Shown piece after piece: positions 45,001-55,290 of a stretch of 64,000 nucleotides of DNA. The notes under the pieces are model-generated. The model was not told the DNA's origin and did not search any database. It was given only the letters and a program-made list of their open reading frames with translations. The translations under genes were made by a program, and so were the position numbers. Each line of letters starts with the position of its first letter. Position 1 is the stretch's first letter. This DNA comes from Macrosoma leucophasiata (taxonomy: Eukaryota; Arthropoda; Insecta; Lepidoptera; Hedylidae), in contig JAWQUS010000023.1 in NCBI GenBank assembly GCA_036365455.1, positions 186,001-250,000 on the forward strand, given 5' to 3'.

Positions 45001-46030
45001 GCAGGTACCGCCCCCCCCGCCCCCCGCCGGCCTCACCGCCGCCCGCGTGCTCGCCGCGCACGGGGTGCTCACCGCCGCGCTCGCGCCCCCCTGCAGGTAC
45101 CGCCCCCCCCGCCCCCCGCCGGCCTCACCGCCGCCCGCGTGCTCGCCGCGCACGGGGTGCTCACCGCCGCGCTCGCGCCCCCCTGCAGGTACCGCGCCCC
45201 CCGCCGGCCTCACCGCCGCCCGCGTGCTCGCCGCGCACGGGGTGCTCACCGCCGCGCTCGCGCCCCCCTGCAGGTACCGCGCCCCCCGCCGGCCTCACCG
45301 CCGCCCGCGTGCTCGCCGCGCACGGGGTGCTCACCGCCGCGCTCGCGCCCCCCTGCAGGTACCGCGCCCCCCGCCCCGCCCGCGTGCTCGCCGTGCCTTA
45401 CGGCCTCACCGCTGTGCTCGCGTTCCCTTGCAGGTACGCAGGTACCGTTTTACAAATACAATTATTTATTTATTATTCTGCCTTTCAGTGCCCTGGAGCA
45501 GGAGGCGAAGGCGCTGGCGGCGTCGGGCTGCACCGTGGCGGGCGCCGCGAGCGGGCTGCCGGCCGGCCCCGACCTCGTGCTGCTGGCGCTCGACGACCCG
45601 CTGCTGGACGAGCCCGACGACAAATACGAGTCGGTACTTTTGGAAAATCTAACTCCTCCTTTCTTCACTCCTCCGATCTTCTATCGTTTCGTTGAATATC
45701 GGCGTCGCGCAAGAGACGAGGGGAAAAATATTTTTTAAACAAACGCAACGTCGCGTCCGCAGGGAGGCGCTGGCGTGGGCGCGCGGCGTGCGCGGCGGCG
45801 CCGTCAGCGTCGTGTGGCTGCTGACGGGCTGCCCGGGGGCGGGGCGCGGGGGCGGGGACGGGGCGGTGGGGGCGCGCACGGCGGTGCTGGGCCCGCTGGC
45901 GCCCGCCCTGGAGCCCGCCCCCGCGCGCGTGTACCTGGCCAACCTGGCGCCGCCGCTGCAGCTGTTCGCCGACCTCGGCCTGCACTACCGCCAGCCCTTC
46001 GGCGCCGCCTCCGTCGTCGCCCTCGACTGA
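29857..46030 (+). CDS. Edc3: Edc3, enhancer of mRNA decapping 3, complete 8-exon gene
   Basis: Cytoplasmic P-body scaffold that binds decapping factors (DCP2, DDX6/Me31B). Exons 29857-30011, 37740-37891, 38865-39074, 40065-40340, 40506-40764, 44596-44820, 45489-45629 and 45763-46030 join to 561 codons plus stop, somewhat longer than the ~500 aa usual in animals. Order: N-terminal Lsm domain (exons 1-2), Gly/Ala-rich linker (3-4), FDF motif [15 protein letters not shown] (end of exon 4), then the YjeF_N dimerisation domain (exons 5-8). The extra length comes from the linker. Intron 1 is 7.7 kb of nested transposons. Exons 5 and 6 are followed by long tail arrays. The exon 4/5 junction is the least certain, and the exon 7/8 junction has two equivalent solutions. 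Confidence 0.93.
30329..30379. mobile_element. Fragment of the Harbinger-type MITE
   Basis: CTCCTTATTCATAAACATAT then TTTAGCTAAAGTGTTGCTAA matches the left half of the element at 965-1110. Confidence 0.7.
30388..30730 (-). mobile_element. SINE fragments, main family
   Basis: 30388-30625 is a minus-strand copy missing its tail end. 30626-30730 contains a second fragment and a plus-strand head (ACTGGTGGTAGAACTCCAGT). The BEL element begins right after this. Confidence 0.75.
31185..31469. mobile_element. Retroposon-like insert with 13-bp duplication, containing a tRNA-like hairpin
   Basis: It is flanked by AAAATAATGATGC at 31172-31184 and 31470-31482, and the gag frame resumes across the repeat. 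Inside, 31185-31211 and 31402-31428 are perfect 27-bp inverted repeats. A 41-bp A-rich stretch separates the right arm from the target duplication. The middle carries a minus-strand tRNA-like fold. Confidence 0.75.
31221..31294 (-). pseudogene. tRNA-like sequence (probable pseudo-tRNA)
   Basis: The acceptor arm ACTTCAG/CTGAAGT (7 bp), D-arm GCTC-AATTGGAA-GAGC and T-arm GCGAG-TTCGAGT-CTCGC are perfect. The anticodon arm is 19 nt rather than 17, with G-T pairs and an A-C mismatch, so an anticodon cannot be assigned safely (AGA is one reading). The internal promoter boxes look intact. Confidence 0.5.
31497..32667 (+). mobile_element. mariner element, internally deleted
   Basis: It is flanked by TA at 31495-31496 and 32668-32669. 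The inverted ends are CAAGGGTGGATCCAAAA and its near complement. The transposase starts at 31676 ([35 protein letters not shown]), has a frameshift near 31890, continues [20 protein letters not shown] and has the first catalytic Asp in [11 protein letters not shown] deletion near 32430 removes the region of the third catalytic Asp. It is non-functional. Confidence 0.9.
33990..34995 (+). pseudogene. Non-LTR retrotransposon C-terminal fragment with RNase H
   Basis: [20 protein letters not shown] then [15 protein letters not shown] are typical of the region after RT in I/R1-like LINEs. RNase H landmarks are [32 protein letters not shown] and [17 protein letters not shown] stop near 34643 and a short gap split it. 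It replaces part of the BEL protease/RT. Confidence 0.8.
35040..37000 (+). pseudogene. BEL/Pao RT-RNase H and integrase remnant
   Basis: The RT active site is [11 protein letters not shown], followed by [15 protein letters not shown] and the RNase H-type [13 protein letters not shown] (35062-36009). After a stop, the integrase zinc-binding region has [20 protein letters not shown] and NCVTCRRFS, the catalytic core has AVDFTGYVE, and SDNGTNF is present. It ends ARRKCWG at 37007, before the third acidic residue. Confidence 0.85.
37019..37195 (-). mobile_element. SINE fragments at the BEL 3' junction
   Basis: A plus-strand tail (ACATCAATGTGAACTGCATA ... CATAAAAAAAA) is directly followed by a minus-strand head (CCATTTAGCGGCAGATATG ... 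CTCTACCACCAGTAAAA), so two copies meet tail to tail. Confidence 0.7.
37268..37470. repeat. 51-bp minisatellite, 4 copies
   Basis: AAGATACCAAGCATAATACA recurs at 37271, 37322, 37373 (one change) and 37424. The period of 51 is a multiple of 3, so the array is open as [17 protein letters not shown] repeats, but no coding context supports it. Confidence 0.9.
37740..37891 (+). CDS. Edc3: Edc3 exon 2: end of Lsm domain and linker
   Basis: The acceptor is TTAACTGCAG and the donor is GTTGGC at 37892. It encodes [20 protein letters not shown] and continues into a linker. It completes the Lsm domain from exon 1 in phase. A 4-copy 51-bp minisatellite lies about 270 bp upstream. Confidence 0.88.
38410..38572 (+). 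mobile_element. LINE/SINE 3' end-like fragment
   Basis: GCGGCTTAACCTATAGCGCA then AAATGAATAAATAATTTTCT followed by GATTCTGATA resembles lepidopteran retroposon 3' ends terminating in GATTCTGA repeats (recall). Confidence 0.45.
38865..39074 (+). CDS. Edc3: Edc3 exon 3: Gly-rich linker
   Basis: The acceptor is TTATTTTAG at 38863-38864 and the donor is GTACCA at 39075. It encodes a [20 protein letters not shown] run followed by [20 protein letters not shown]. Phase 1 in and 1 out fit exons 2 and 4. The Gly codons come from short GGTGG repeats. Confidence 0.85.
39190..39690 (+). pseudogene. LINE reverse-transcriptase fragment split by a hAT MITE
   Basis: [19 protein letters not shown] corresponds to the conserved [14 protein letters not shown] block. 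[11 protein letters not shown] follows, and after the MITE LNNALSN continues the same family pattern. Heavily mutated. Confidence 0.7.
39413..39601. mobile_element. hAT MITE, 189 bp, 8-bp duplication ATCTAAAC
   Basis: The ends are CAGAGGTTCCCAAACTG and CAGTTTGGGAATCACTG. The target duplication ATCTAAAC is at 39405-39412 and 39602-39609. It inserted into a LINE fragment in the Edc3 intron between exons 3 and 4. Confidence 0.88.
40065..40340 (+). CDS. Edc3: Edc3 exon 4: Gly/Ala linker and FDF motif
   Basis: The acceptor is TTAATTGGCAG. A Gly/Ala/Val run is encoded by a GC-rich minisatellite (about 40085-40215), followed by [20 protein letters not shown] and the FDF helicase-binding motif [17 protein letters not shown]. 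The donor GTTTTG at 40341 is weak but keeps phase with exon 5. A second candidate is GTGATT at 40351, which would not. Confidence 0.8.
40506..40764 (+). CDS. Edc3: Edc3 exon 5: FRHNES and start of YjeF_N domain
   Basis: The acceptor AAG at 40505 is chosen by phase; CAG at 40519 is a better consensus but out of phase. It encodes [13 protein letters not shown], a Pro/Gly stretch, then [20 protein letters not shown] and LWEGLHR. The 5'-most donor is GTAGGT at 40765. Reading through the donor meets TAG immediately. The tail is repeated 24 more times downstream. Confidence 0.8.
40682..44443 (+). repeat. Exon-tail array after Edc3 exon 5: 25 copies
   Basis: Each unit has the last ~83 bp of exon 5 (CCGCACCTACTGCACCGAGG onward), the CACCG|GTAGGTGTGTCCC donor and an intron piece of CACACACCA repeats. 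Units are about 140-180 bp, varying with the number of internal CACACACCA and CACATCCCACACCC blocks. The first copy is the exon. The last (44411) stops abruptly after GCGCGCTGC. Confidence 0.96.
44596..44820 (+). CDS. Edc3: Edc3 exon 6: YjeF_N core
   Basis: The acceptor is CATCCGACAG. It encodes [40 protein letters not shown], then [19 protein letters not shown], the Rossmann-like YjeF_N core (G-G-x-x-R-L, N-x-H-Q, G-x-H-x-x-G-A). The donor is GTACCG at 44821, phase 2. The tail is amplified downstream (8 copies including a degenerate one). Confidence 0.9.
44755..45435 (+). repeat. Exon-tail array after Edc3 exon 6: 7 copies plus one degenerate
   Basis: Starts of GTGCTCGCCG are at 44771, 44863, 44955, 45047, 45139, 45224 and 45309, then a diverged copy at 45384. 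The period is 92 bp, then 85 bp, then 75 bp. Each unit contains CCCCCCTGCAG|GTACCG, which reads both as an acceptor and as a donor. Confidence 0.95.
45489..45629 (+). CDS. Edc3: Edc3 exon 7: YjeF_N domain
   Basis: The acceptor is CTGCCTTTCAG. It encodes [20 protein letters not shown] and [20 protein letters not shown]. The donor is either GTCGGT at 45630 or GTACTT at 45634. Paired with exon 8 starts at 45763 or 45767, both give 561 codons. Confidence 0.85.
45763..46030 (+). CDS. Edc3: Edc3 exon 8: C-terminus
   Basis: The acceptor is GCGTCCGCAG. It encodes [20 protein letters not shown], a Gly-rich loop, [20 protein letters not shown] and [15 protein letters not shown], then TGA. The ending matches the conserved EDC3 C-terminus (G-x-x-Y-x-x-P-F-G). 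Confidence 0.92.
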
Positions 46031-47300
46031 GAGACCTCACCGGCTCGACTGTGAAATTTGAATGCTTCTTTTGTATAAATTTCGAAATGTGGGGGCGACT
46101 CCTCCCCAAAATCGTCTGATTTTGTGGAAGATGCGCCCGATGTACCTCGAGTGGGACTCGACCCCGATCGGATTTACTCTCTCGATCTGTTGTGCGACAC
46201 GAATGACGAATTGAGTCGAGTCGAGAGATTCCTTTAGTTATGTTGTATTAGAGTGAAATCGTTTGTTATAAATGTTAACAATAATATTATTCTTAATAAC
46301 GATTATTTGAATTTGTTAATTCGATGCCACCGCGGCAGTTGAATTGAATTGATGTAATTTTTTTAAATGTTACTTTTTAGGTACGACATCGTTAAAATGT
46401 TTGTCAGTGTAATTGAAGCGTAACCCCATCAAAATATCTCGTGATCGGGGCCGGATTCGGACTTCTCGACGCCTCAAGCGATCTACGACTGCGCGAGGGC
46501 ACACAGTTGTATATCGCTCTGGATAGGTTGTTCCTTTTTTTACCGAAGTAAAAATGTCTGCATTCAACCAGCTCTCTAGGAGGAGGAGGAGGGGATATGG
46601 GGGACTCGAACCCTCTAAAACCAAATCAGTGCCGACTTAGTGCATGAGGCGGGAGTGGGCATCCGGGTACATTACAAAACGGCTCCGACCCCCCCCCCAC
46701 ACTTCGCCTCCGTGAGGCTCGTCCAGGGGGGCTCCGGTGGCCCCCCTGCAGCGCCTGCCCCCCCCCCACACTTCGACCCGGAGCCGGAGCCGCGACTGCC
46801 GCCGGCGGTTCATTTCGGTTGAAACTCTCTCAGCTATTGATACGGATGTAATATGCTAATGTAACAAAACTGGTATTCTTATGTGAATGAAGATATTTTA
46901 TAAAGGAAACGTGGAGGATTTGTGATAGGGATGTTATGGAGATTCGTACCCGTGACTACCGGATATCCCAATTTTTTTAAAATTAAATAAATGAATATAT
47001 CCATAACATCCCTAGTATGTAAGGACAGATGTGTTGAGTATGTCAACACCCTCAGAAGATTATATTTTTATGAATGATGTATGCAACTGTGAAGCTTTTG
47101 CTGTTCACGAAGTGATGTTGTTGTGATAAATTGAATTGAATTTCCTACCTACTGTAGTGCTAGCGATGGCAGCGGCATCAACTTATTTATTGTATAAAAT
47201 GCATAATTTTATGAGATTTTATATTAATAATAAATAATTGTGGTGATTGTTATGTGAATAAAAACAAAGGTATCAAAAGCTTGTCCAAGTCCAAATGTAC
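46031..47300 (+). other. Edc3: Edc3 3' UTR and downstream sequence
   Basis: AATAAA signals occur near 46985, 47229 and 47255, any of which could end the transcript. A C-rich duplicated block (GACCCCCCCCCCACACTTCG type) at 46685-46780 lies inside. No second gene was recognised. Confidence 0.45.
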
Positions 47301-47541
47301 ATATATTTTTAGTTTAAAATAGATTCAAAACTAGTCTATACCTTTTTTTAGTGCATGTCTTTATTTAATCATAAGGGCATAGTTTAAATTACTTATTTGT
47401 ATAAACAGAATGTTTTAGCTTGTCATGGGCTTGTTGAACCTTTATTACTGGTGTTACATTTCAACTGTTGCATCAGTGAACCGAGAGTGGCCTGTAGTGA
47501 AGTTAGATATATTTGTGTGTGTGTACATTTGATGTGCTTAA

Positions 47542-47605
47542 CAATATTTTGTTTTCGAAACAAAATATTGAAACGACGAAGACTTGGTGTGCCAAGTCTT
47601 CGTCG
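47542..47605. other. Two adjacent perfect hairpins
   Basis: The first stem is CAATATTTTGTTT/AAACAAAATATTG (13 bp, 3-nt loop, 47542-47570). The second is CGACGAAGACTTGG/CCAAGTCTTCGTCG (14 bp, TGTG loop, 47574-47605). Three A separate them. The function is unknown. Confidence 0.8.
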
Positions 47606-49900
47606 GTGTACGGCAGAATCTGTTTTCGGCAGCTTCTTGATAGGGCAGATTCGGCTGTCGCCAGAATAACTAAAATGATAATAGAGAAAATATACACTAC
47701 ACGCAATAACATTATTGCTTAAACGAAATTGTGACGTGAGAGATAATTTAAAAGTGTGAAAGTAATATTAATTACATTGTGACTGACATGAAGAAAACAT
47801 AAAACATAACCAGTAGGCATACCTAATAGTAATGTATTCTTAAATCATAGTTAAATCACCTTTTACCGAGCTGGCTATGATATGTTTAATGTTAATCGTC
47901 CCAGTTTTTGTTTGGGCCGAGTTTTGGATCTTTTATTTATTTAACTTCAATGCACACGAATAAGGCACATAAGGCGGACTTAATGCAACCAGGGCATTAT
48001 CAAACCAGTCAACCTTCGGGTTGTAATGAAAAAGGAAGAATAGGTGCTGAGAGGTTACAATATATCCATATTAAGTACGTAGAGAATAAATACATCTTTC
48101 TTTTAATCTTTAATTAATTAAATAATGAAACTTCTTTTTCAAAACAATTATAAAATTATATAAATTATGGACGGTTTCGTTAAAATTCGGTTGTATGAAA
48201 TGTCTCATTGGAACAACTAAAGATGAAAGATGTAATTTAAAAAAAAAATGTTAACTTGTCAGTCACATATAAGATAGGTCGCAAGACATCCCTCGGGCAC
48301 CACAGTAGGAGGCAGTACCACTAGCGTAGTGGAGTTTATAAGAACGTCGTATATTTTTTTCCGGTACTCCTTCTATGCATTTGTAAAGTGATAATAACAA
48401 CCATTAACTTAAGCCCGGCGAAATACCTTTTTCGAAGCATTTTTATGAAAGGTGAAGAGCTCATTATTTATATATTAGCGAGTTGATAAACTTGTATGTA
48501 TTGTAAAGCTTTTAAATATTGCTAGTTATTATCTGAAACTGTACTTCTGTCATTGTCGGTCGAAATTCGAATCTGGCCAGTCAAGAATCTGTCCTAAAAC
48601 GACGAAGTTAAAAGTTTACTTCATTATTAGTGTTTTTTTTTTCAAGGCCAGTGAAATTACAAAGGTTTATGGAAAGAATACGAGAATGCGTTAATATCCA
48701 ATATTTGAGAATCATGTAAAGGTGTCACGTGTCACTTATAAGAAGTGGGATGGACAGCAGCTAATGAAGATGTATTTGATAAGTGTTTCTTTCGCTTGTT
48801 ACCCGTACATAACCATCTTCCATAAACAGTATTTATCGCAATAACACACGAGTGTTTTTATTGTTTCATTTTTATTTGCGAATTTTTTTATAAAAAAAAC
48901 TTTTTTAACTAAAAAATGCATTTGTTGACACTTTTTGACTGTATAATGGAGAATGCATGACGCCTGTTGCTTAATCTGTTTTGTCAGCGGGCACTCTCTT
49001 TCTTTCAGACTTTCTACCGATCCCTAAAATCGGTTTTGTAACAGGCAAAAAACAGTATAGTAAGTATATTATTGGGTTTTGTAGTAGGTAGTAGGACGGG
49101 AAAGAGTTTCCTGTCACAAAACTGTTTTGAAATGTAAGATGGTTGTGTAGGGTAAAAAGCTGTTTTTTATATAAACTGACTTGAACCAGAATTAAAAGTA
49201 TGTATTTCTGAATTATTGTTTAATTATATTATTAATATCATTCAATAAATATTTTGCAAGTAAAATTGGTTTGATTTTGTTACTAGAATAAGATGATGAT
49301 AGTTCGAGATAGTACTTTGCCTCTGCCGGGGGAGGGGGAACCAACGTGTTTACAAACTATTCAATGTATGCGTCAGGTGTTAGTATGTATTACAGTCTCA
49401 ACAGCTGACAAAACTTCACCTTAATTCTAATAAATGAAAGACAAGAGTAAGGTCCATCGATTTATTCCAGAAATAAAAAACGTAGATCCTCAAAAAGCAC
49501 ATCTGTCGACAAAACAACGGGCGCCGCAATGGCGACGCCCTATATACCAATCACTAGAATGCAAACTAGAGTAACCTCAGTCGACCCACCGACCTGCACC
49601 TACCGACACGACACACCTGCACACACTGCACACCGCGACCTGTCATTGTAAACATTATTCACTACATTTTTGAAATGTGGAGCTATAAATATTTTGTGTT
49701 AATACGTCAATTGCGGCAAAATTCCTTAGCAAAACAATACAGTTGGCAAATAATTGAAAAAATCTTGTTTGTCTTTCTGTTTTCCGTAAGTGATTTAAGA
49801 AAATAATGCATTGTCAAATCACATACAAAAAGCATAGTGAATCTCTAGATTTCACAAATTTTAATATAACGGTGTTTAGTCACCACCTAACTAGTGTAGG
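47606..49900. other. Intergenic AT-rich sequence, nothing recognised
   Basis: No domain-bearing frame, tRNA fold or clear transposon end was seen. Confidence 0.4.
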
Positions 49901-52900
49901 TGTAAATAAAAAATGCTAAAATAAAAATGTCGATTCTGATTCAACGGTGGAACCTTTTGAACCATAATACTATTTCCATTATGTTGTGCGAAATAAACAT
50001 CACGATTTAAACTATAATTTAGTAAATAAACGGCAGGAATGTCGAAGGTATTGCGTGTCGGTGGGTGTGGAGCCGCCCTGAACTCTCAACTTCACTATGT
50101 ACAATGGCAAGCTTTGCCTAACTTAACACTCCGTCAGTCCCTCACGATATGTCTCACACGATATCCGACTACACCGCGCCAGAAGAAAACGTTAAGCCGC
50201 GATCGACAAATTGAGAGTTCAGAATTAACATTTTGTGCGAAGAATATAAAACTGTACGCTTCAGTTCAAAAAATCTTGTATAAAATTAAGTTTATACATT
50301 AATCGCCTATTGTTAATAGAGACAAAATAGTGTTATGTACAAAAACGGTAGCCTGGCGGCGTGGAGACTACAAGTACAAAAGGATCAATAAGGGCGCGGA
50401 AGACTTGTCCCAGTAAACATAAATTGTGCCCGCAACGTGTCGCCGTCGCGGCTCCTTCACGTTCACGCCGCAGAACACCGACAGTACAAGGATCGGGCCG
50501 GGTCTTGGCGATCATACTGGGTCTCTTTGGTGCAGCGCGAGGGCATCATATCGATACAACGACTCGCCCATCGCGCGATGCGTCGTAACAGATGGTCGTG
50601 ATTGGTCCTTTATCCTCGCTATACGCATATCTCTACTAATTTGTGAGCATTTTATTTTGAGTTATGTGTAGGATGCTCATAGCTAACACCAGTCTGTCAT
50701 CAAGATCCGTGTGGATATCTATAGAAATGAAAATGAGCTTCAACGATGCGCGCTGTGGCGACGAACCCACTAAAATCGGTCGCAAGAAATCTCGTCGCCA
50801 GCATATTCCAGTGTCCGTCGCCACTGCATGAATGAAGCATATCTTCTGTATTGTCGGTGTTATCGCGGTTACAGCAACAGTGTCTACTACAGGGTGTAAA
50901 AGGGTCCTAAAAACAGTTAACACTATAACGCCTGTCAACTTAACTAATATGCCTATTTCCAAATTTATTTCACAGTTTTTTACGCACACTGTAGTTGTGT
51001 ATAATTTTCAGCGTATGTTATTGAAATTCCATACTTTGACTTTCATAAAAAAGAATAAATAAAACCACACAACACGGTGTAACATTTTTGCTTCCTGGAA
51101 TTAAAAAATAAATTTAAAATGATGTTTTAAATATCGGATAGTGTCTATAAGGTTCTCAAGATAATATTGCAAAGATGTTCCACTTGTGTTCCTTTTGAAG
51201 TTTTATATTAATCTCACCGTGATCTTGCCTGCTCCGTTAGTGACCTATTTGCACCCTGTACAGTACAGTTGGAGACCTAAGTATAAAGCCGCTTCACCAG
51301 ACAGTAACGAAAACGAGCAAACATTAAACTTATAATTTAAGGAATATCACTCTCCTGACTACTCAACGTAACGCCTTTAGTCGACTTGCCGCTCGCCCCA
51401 CACTAGCGGCAACATGTGATCGCTCTCAATTATGCATTTCATTCATCTGCAGCTGCAAACATGACGTCATTAGGAAATGATCAACCTCTCTCTGGTGAAC
51501 TGATACTCGCTGCAATTCGCGACAAAATATCTTTTCAAACGATCAAATGAAAGTAAATTTGATAGCAAAGAATAAAGATGCCAGCATTTAGTATGTTCTT
51601 AGGTTTTCACGAGCTACACTAATTGAAACAAAACTAGTTTTCGGATTTATCTCGCGTATTATTAACTAAAATGATTATTTAAAATCGAACCCGACGTTTC
51701 GGTCGCTATTCAGCTTCCGTGGTCTCGGGCGGACATTCTGTGTCTGTCAATGCAATCACTTGTTGCCTCTAGTGTAGTGATCGGTTCGACGTTACCTTTT
51801 AGTACATACAAAAGTTTTACTTAACAAAATTATATACAACATAACACAACCTATAGTACAATAAATTAATTATAGCAGCAAATCTAAATACGAGTACCAA
51901 ACACCGAAGATTTGCGAAAGATACGAACACAGCAAGCGGTCAGCTAGTCTGCGGTCCACCGCGTCACCTAGTACAGTAGTACAGTAGTACAGTAGTACAT
52001 AGAGTACATACGACAATATGACAATACACCTAAATACCCGCCATACAACGGTGCTTTACAAAGATTGTCTTTTACAAAATATTTAAATTTTATTGAAACA
52101 TTTCAACAGATTTCGTGCTAACAGCGTTCATAGCAAGTCTTTGGTCGTAGATGGCGTCTCAACTCATTCGTTGATTTACTTTTTCATACTACTTTAAATG
52201 TTTAGTGTCCCGTTGAACTGTTCTATCGATGTTACTATTTGAAATAATAAGAGGACATAATATAATCAACGTTAGGGATTAAACTACCGGTAGTACCGGT
52301 AGTGCCGCTAGTGCCGGTAGTGCCGCTAGTGCCGCGCGGCAGCGCACCGGGTAACCTCGGCCTAACTCTAAAGGGTGTAAACGATACCAACTAGGTAAAC
52401 GTGTAAAAATTCACAAAAAACTTCATATAAAAATGATTTTCGGAAGTGGGTCACTACCGGTAGAAGCTCTGGGTTATTTCTGAGGCGCCATTGTACTTAT
52501 ATCAACTTCAATTCGTTTACCATTAAACACTTACATCTTCCATACAACCGCTTAAAGTACCTATAAAAGACTGCGTTGGTTCCAAATCTTCGACGCGACG
52601 TACGACACTATCGAAAATCGAAAATGTTTACATAAATACATTACGACTATATCGCGCCCCGACGACCCTGCGACCCGGCGACCCGGCGACCTGGCGACCC
52701 GGCGACCCGGCGACCCGGCGACCCGGCGACCCGGGGTGCGACCGCCTATCGACATTGCTATTGTCGTTGTCATAGCTGTCAAATTTTCATGATGATTTTT
52801 ACTTTAACTAAATAACAATAACCGAAATAATCGCTAGTTTCTCACCTACGAAAGCAAGAAAAACAATCAGATTATCACTACTGCTTCTATAGGAGCTACC

Positions 52901-54780
52901 AATCGACATGAACATTTGACAGAAATAATAACGACAATAGCAACGTCGATGATAGGCGGTCGTGACGGGGAGATTTCAAACCAACGAGCGACTTACAATA
53001 CGAGTGTAAATTGATTTACAAGAAAAATATTTAAATTCCAAACGATGTTGGATACAACACCGAGACACGACACCGAACTACACACGCACACACGCACACA
53101 CACACGCGCACACACACCCGCCGCCACATGTGAACACGCGCACACACACTCGCCGCCACGTATGAACACGAGCGCACACCACACGGAGGTAGAGCCGGTC
53201 GCCGACGTGACGTTCCGTCGAAACATTCCATATCCACATTCATGATACATTAAACTAACCTACAACCCGCCTCAAATCCTCTTTTTAAATGTATAAACTT
53301 AACAAATGTGCACACGGTCGTTTAAAAAATATTGTTTACATCATACATATCGTCTTTAGACCGATATCGAGCCACGACGTTACAGAGACACTGACAGTAA
53401 TCTAAAAAGTAATAAATAGCTTACTGTTCTTCCGAATCGTCCGAGTTTTGTGTGGGAGCTTCGTTCGGGGACGTTCGACTCCACTCAGAATATTACGCGT
53501 ACTTGATCCAGGGAACTCGGTCGAGGCTCCCAGGTCCAAAATTATGACGATTTGAATGTGAAGCAGTCGACATTTAATGGTTTTCTATTTATTCATATAA
53601 TATGAATAAAATTTACATATTATCAAGAAAAGTGATATGGATAGTATTAAAAGTCATGGCCGTTAGTTATACCTATTAAAATATATTGTAAAAATGCATT
53701 GAGCTTTCATTTGGAACTAGAAAGACGCGAGGTCTTCCAGCTCGTGCAGCCCGGAGACAGACCCTGTTCACACTCACGTCGCGGCTGACTGGCGGCCAAA
53801 TACAGATTATAAAAATACCAGTGATCGCTTTGAGTCGGCTCTTCTGCGGTAACTTGCTCACAAAACTGCATTTGATATAAATGTTTTTATGAAATAGGTT
53901 CTTTATCTGAATCTTTCTAAAGCGCATTCATAAGACGCACGTGACGGGATACAACGATAGTCTATAAAAATATTTTTGTGAGTTGGAGCAACAGGCAGAG
54001 ATTTATTGCAGAAGATCCGTTGCACAGTTTGTCGTACATGCGGTAAAATCTGATATTTAATAACGTTATTACTGGCTCCAAATTTCAAAAAAACTATTCT
54101 GAGGGATATTGTAGAAAAACTATTAAAAAATTATCTATTAAAACACACTGGGACAGTTAACCAATTAAGAACTATCCTCATGCTTAGAGTGAAACTCGGT
54201 CACTTAATTTAAAATAATACACCGTGCAAATAGTTTTCTTTGAGTGTTAGTGTACCAAGTACATTATAAAATTAAATAATAAGAATATGTATTTTAATTT
54301 ATCACGATATTTTTCATCCAAATCACTTATAAACAACTGTTTGGTTTCATGAGTTAATATAAAATTCTTTGATTACATCAATTCCACATACACATAGCGA
54401 TACGACACACAATACACAATAGCTTCCATGCACTAGTACGTTATCTACAGAGCTCCTAGTACTACGCCCCCACTCCACAGACCGGTCGCGGGCTCACATC
54501 TCATCATGTGCTTAGCTTGTACACGGTCAAATTATAATGGTTGCTTTTCCGCAGAAAACAAAACGTTTTTTTGGAGTTTACTCCTTGAGTAAGAAACAAT
54601 TTCAGTTATAAAGCCCGGTGCGGAATTTTATGGGTAATAAAATTGAGTGTAACACCAAAAGTTGAGGCGTTACGCGCGATTCCCCCGCGGCGGAGTACTC
54701 CTGTCGTGCGTCGGACCTGACACACACACACACTTTTTTTTTAATAGTGCTGCACAAACAATCTATATTATTTTTTTTTA
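49901..54780. other. Intergenic region with simple repeats
   Basis: Contains AGTACAGT repeats (51970-52010), a GTAGTGCCG/GTACCGGTA block (52285-52335), CGACCCGG units (52658-52738) and a CA-rich tract (53080-53155). A sequence GACGTTTCGGTCGC at about 51695 relates to the foldback element at 62466. No gene was recognised. Confidence 0.5.
52735..52968. mobile_element. Inverted-repeat element next to a CGACCCGG minisatellite
   Basis: GACCGCCTATCGACATTGCT and the following ATTGTCGTTGTCA are complementary to 52905-52968 (GACAATAGCAACGTCGATGA, TAGGCGGTC). The arms are about 55 bp and imperfect. Confidence 0.6.
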
Positions 54781-54783
54781 GTT

Positions 54784-55290
54784 ATGCTGTATCACAATTT
54801 TTTTTCTCTTTTATATGGAAGCGAGAGCTGGGTATGCAGGAAAGAGCATGAAAGTAAGTTGAACGCGGTCGAGATGAGATCATTGCGCAAGATCTGCGGT
54901 GTATCACTCACCGATCGCGTTCGTAATGAAGATGTAAGAAAGAGGCTTTGTGTGAATGATAGTATCTGTGTAAAAATGAAAAAAGGCATGCTCCGATGGT
55001 TCGGGCATATAGAAAGAATGTCGAATGAGCGAATGACTAAACAGATATACAATGCGAATGTGGATGGTTGCAGAGGCCCAGGAAGACCAAGACTGACCTA
55101 CCATGACCAAATAGGTCGAGTTCTGTCTGATGGTGGGGTCAAAAGTCTTAGGAATCGGCGTGCATGTATGAAGAGAATGATGAAAGTAGACGAGGCACGA
55201 GAGGTTTGTCAGAACCGGAATATTTGGCGCTCTACACTCTCTGCCTACCCCGATAGGGACCTGGCGTGAAGATACATACATACATACAAA
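54784..55290 (+). pseudogene. RTE-type LINE, 5'-truncated C-terminal coding end
   Basis: The open frame 54784-55269 reads LLYGSESWVCRKEHESKLNA, RSLRKICGVSLTDRVRNEDV, MLRWFGHIERMSNERMTKQI and [20 protein letters not shown], the region after RT in RTE-clade LINEs. It ends with CATACATACATACAAA. It begins directly after a poly-T stretch, typical of 5' truncation. Confidence 0.85.

Noticed and set aside
41676..45738. Open frames of 721, 691, 386 and 349 codons with His/Thr/Pro repeats
   Set aside because: They are produced by the CACACACCA spacer and repeated exon 5 tail of Edc3 in other frames; there is no start context or domain.
46640..46822. Pro/Gly-rich 60-codon frame downstream of Edc3
   Set aside because: It comes from a duplicated C-rich block in the probable 3' UTR; no conserved sequence.
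50039..50302. 87-codon plus-strand frame starting with ATG
   Set aside because: No similarity to any family I recognise; composition is like the surrounding intergenic DNA.
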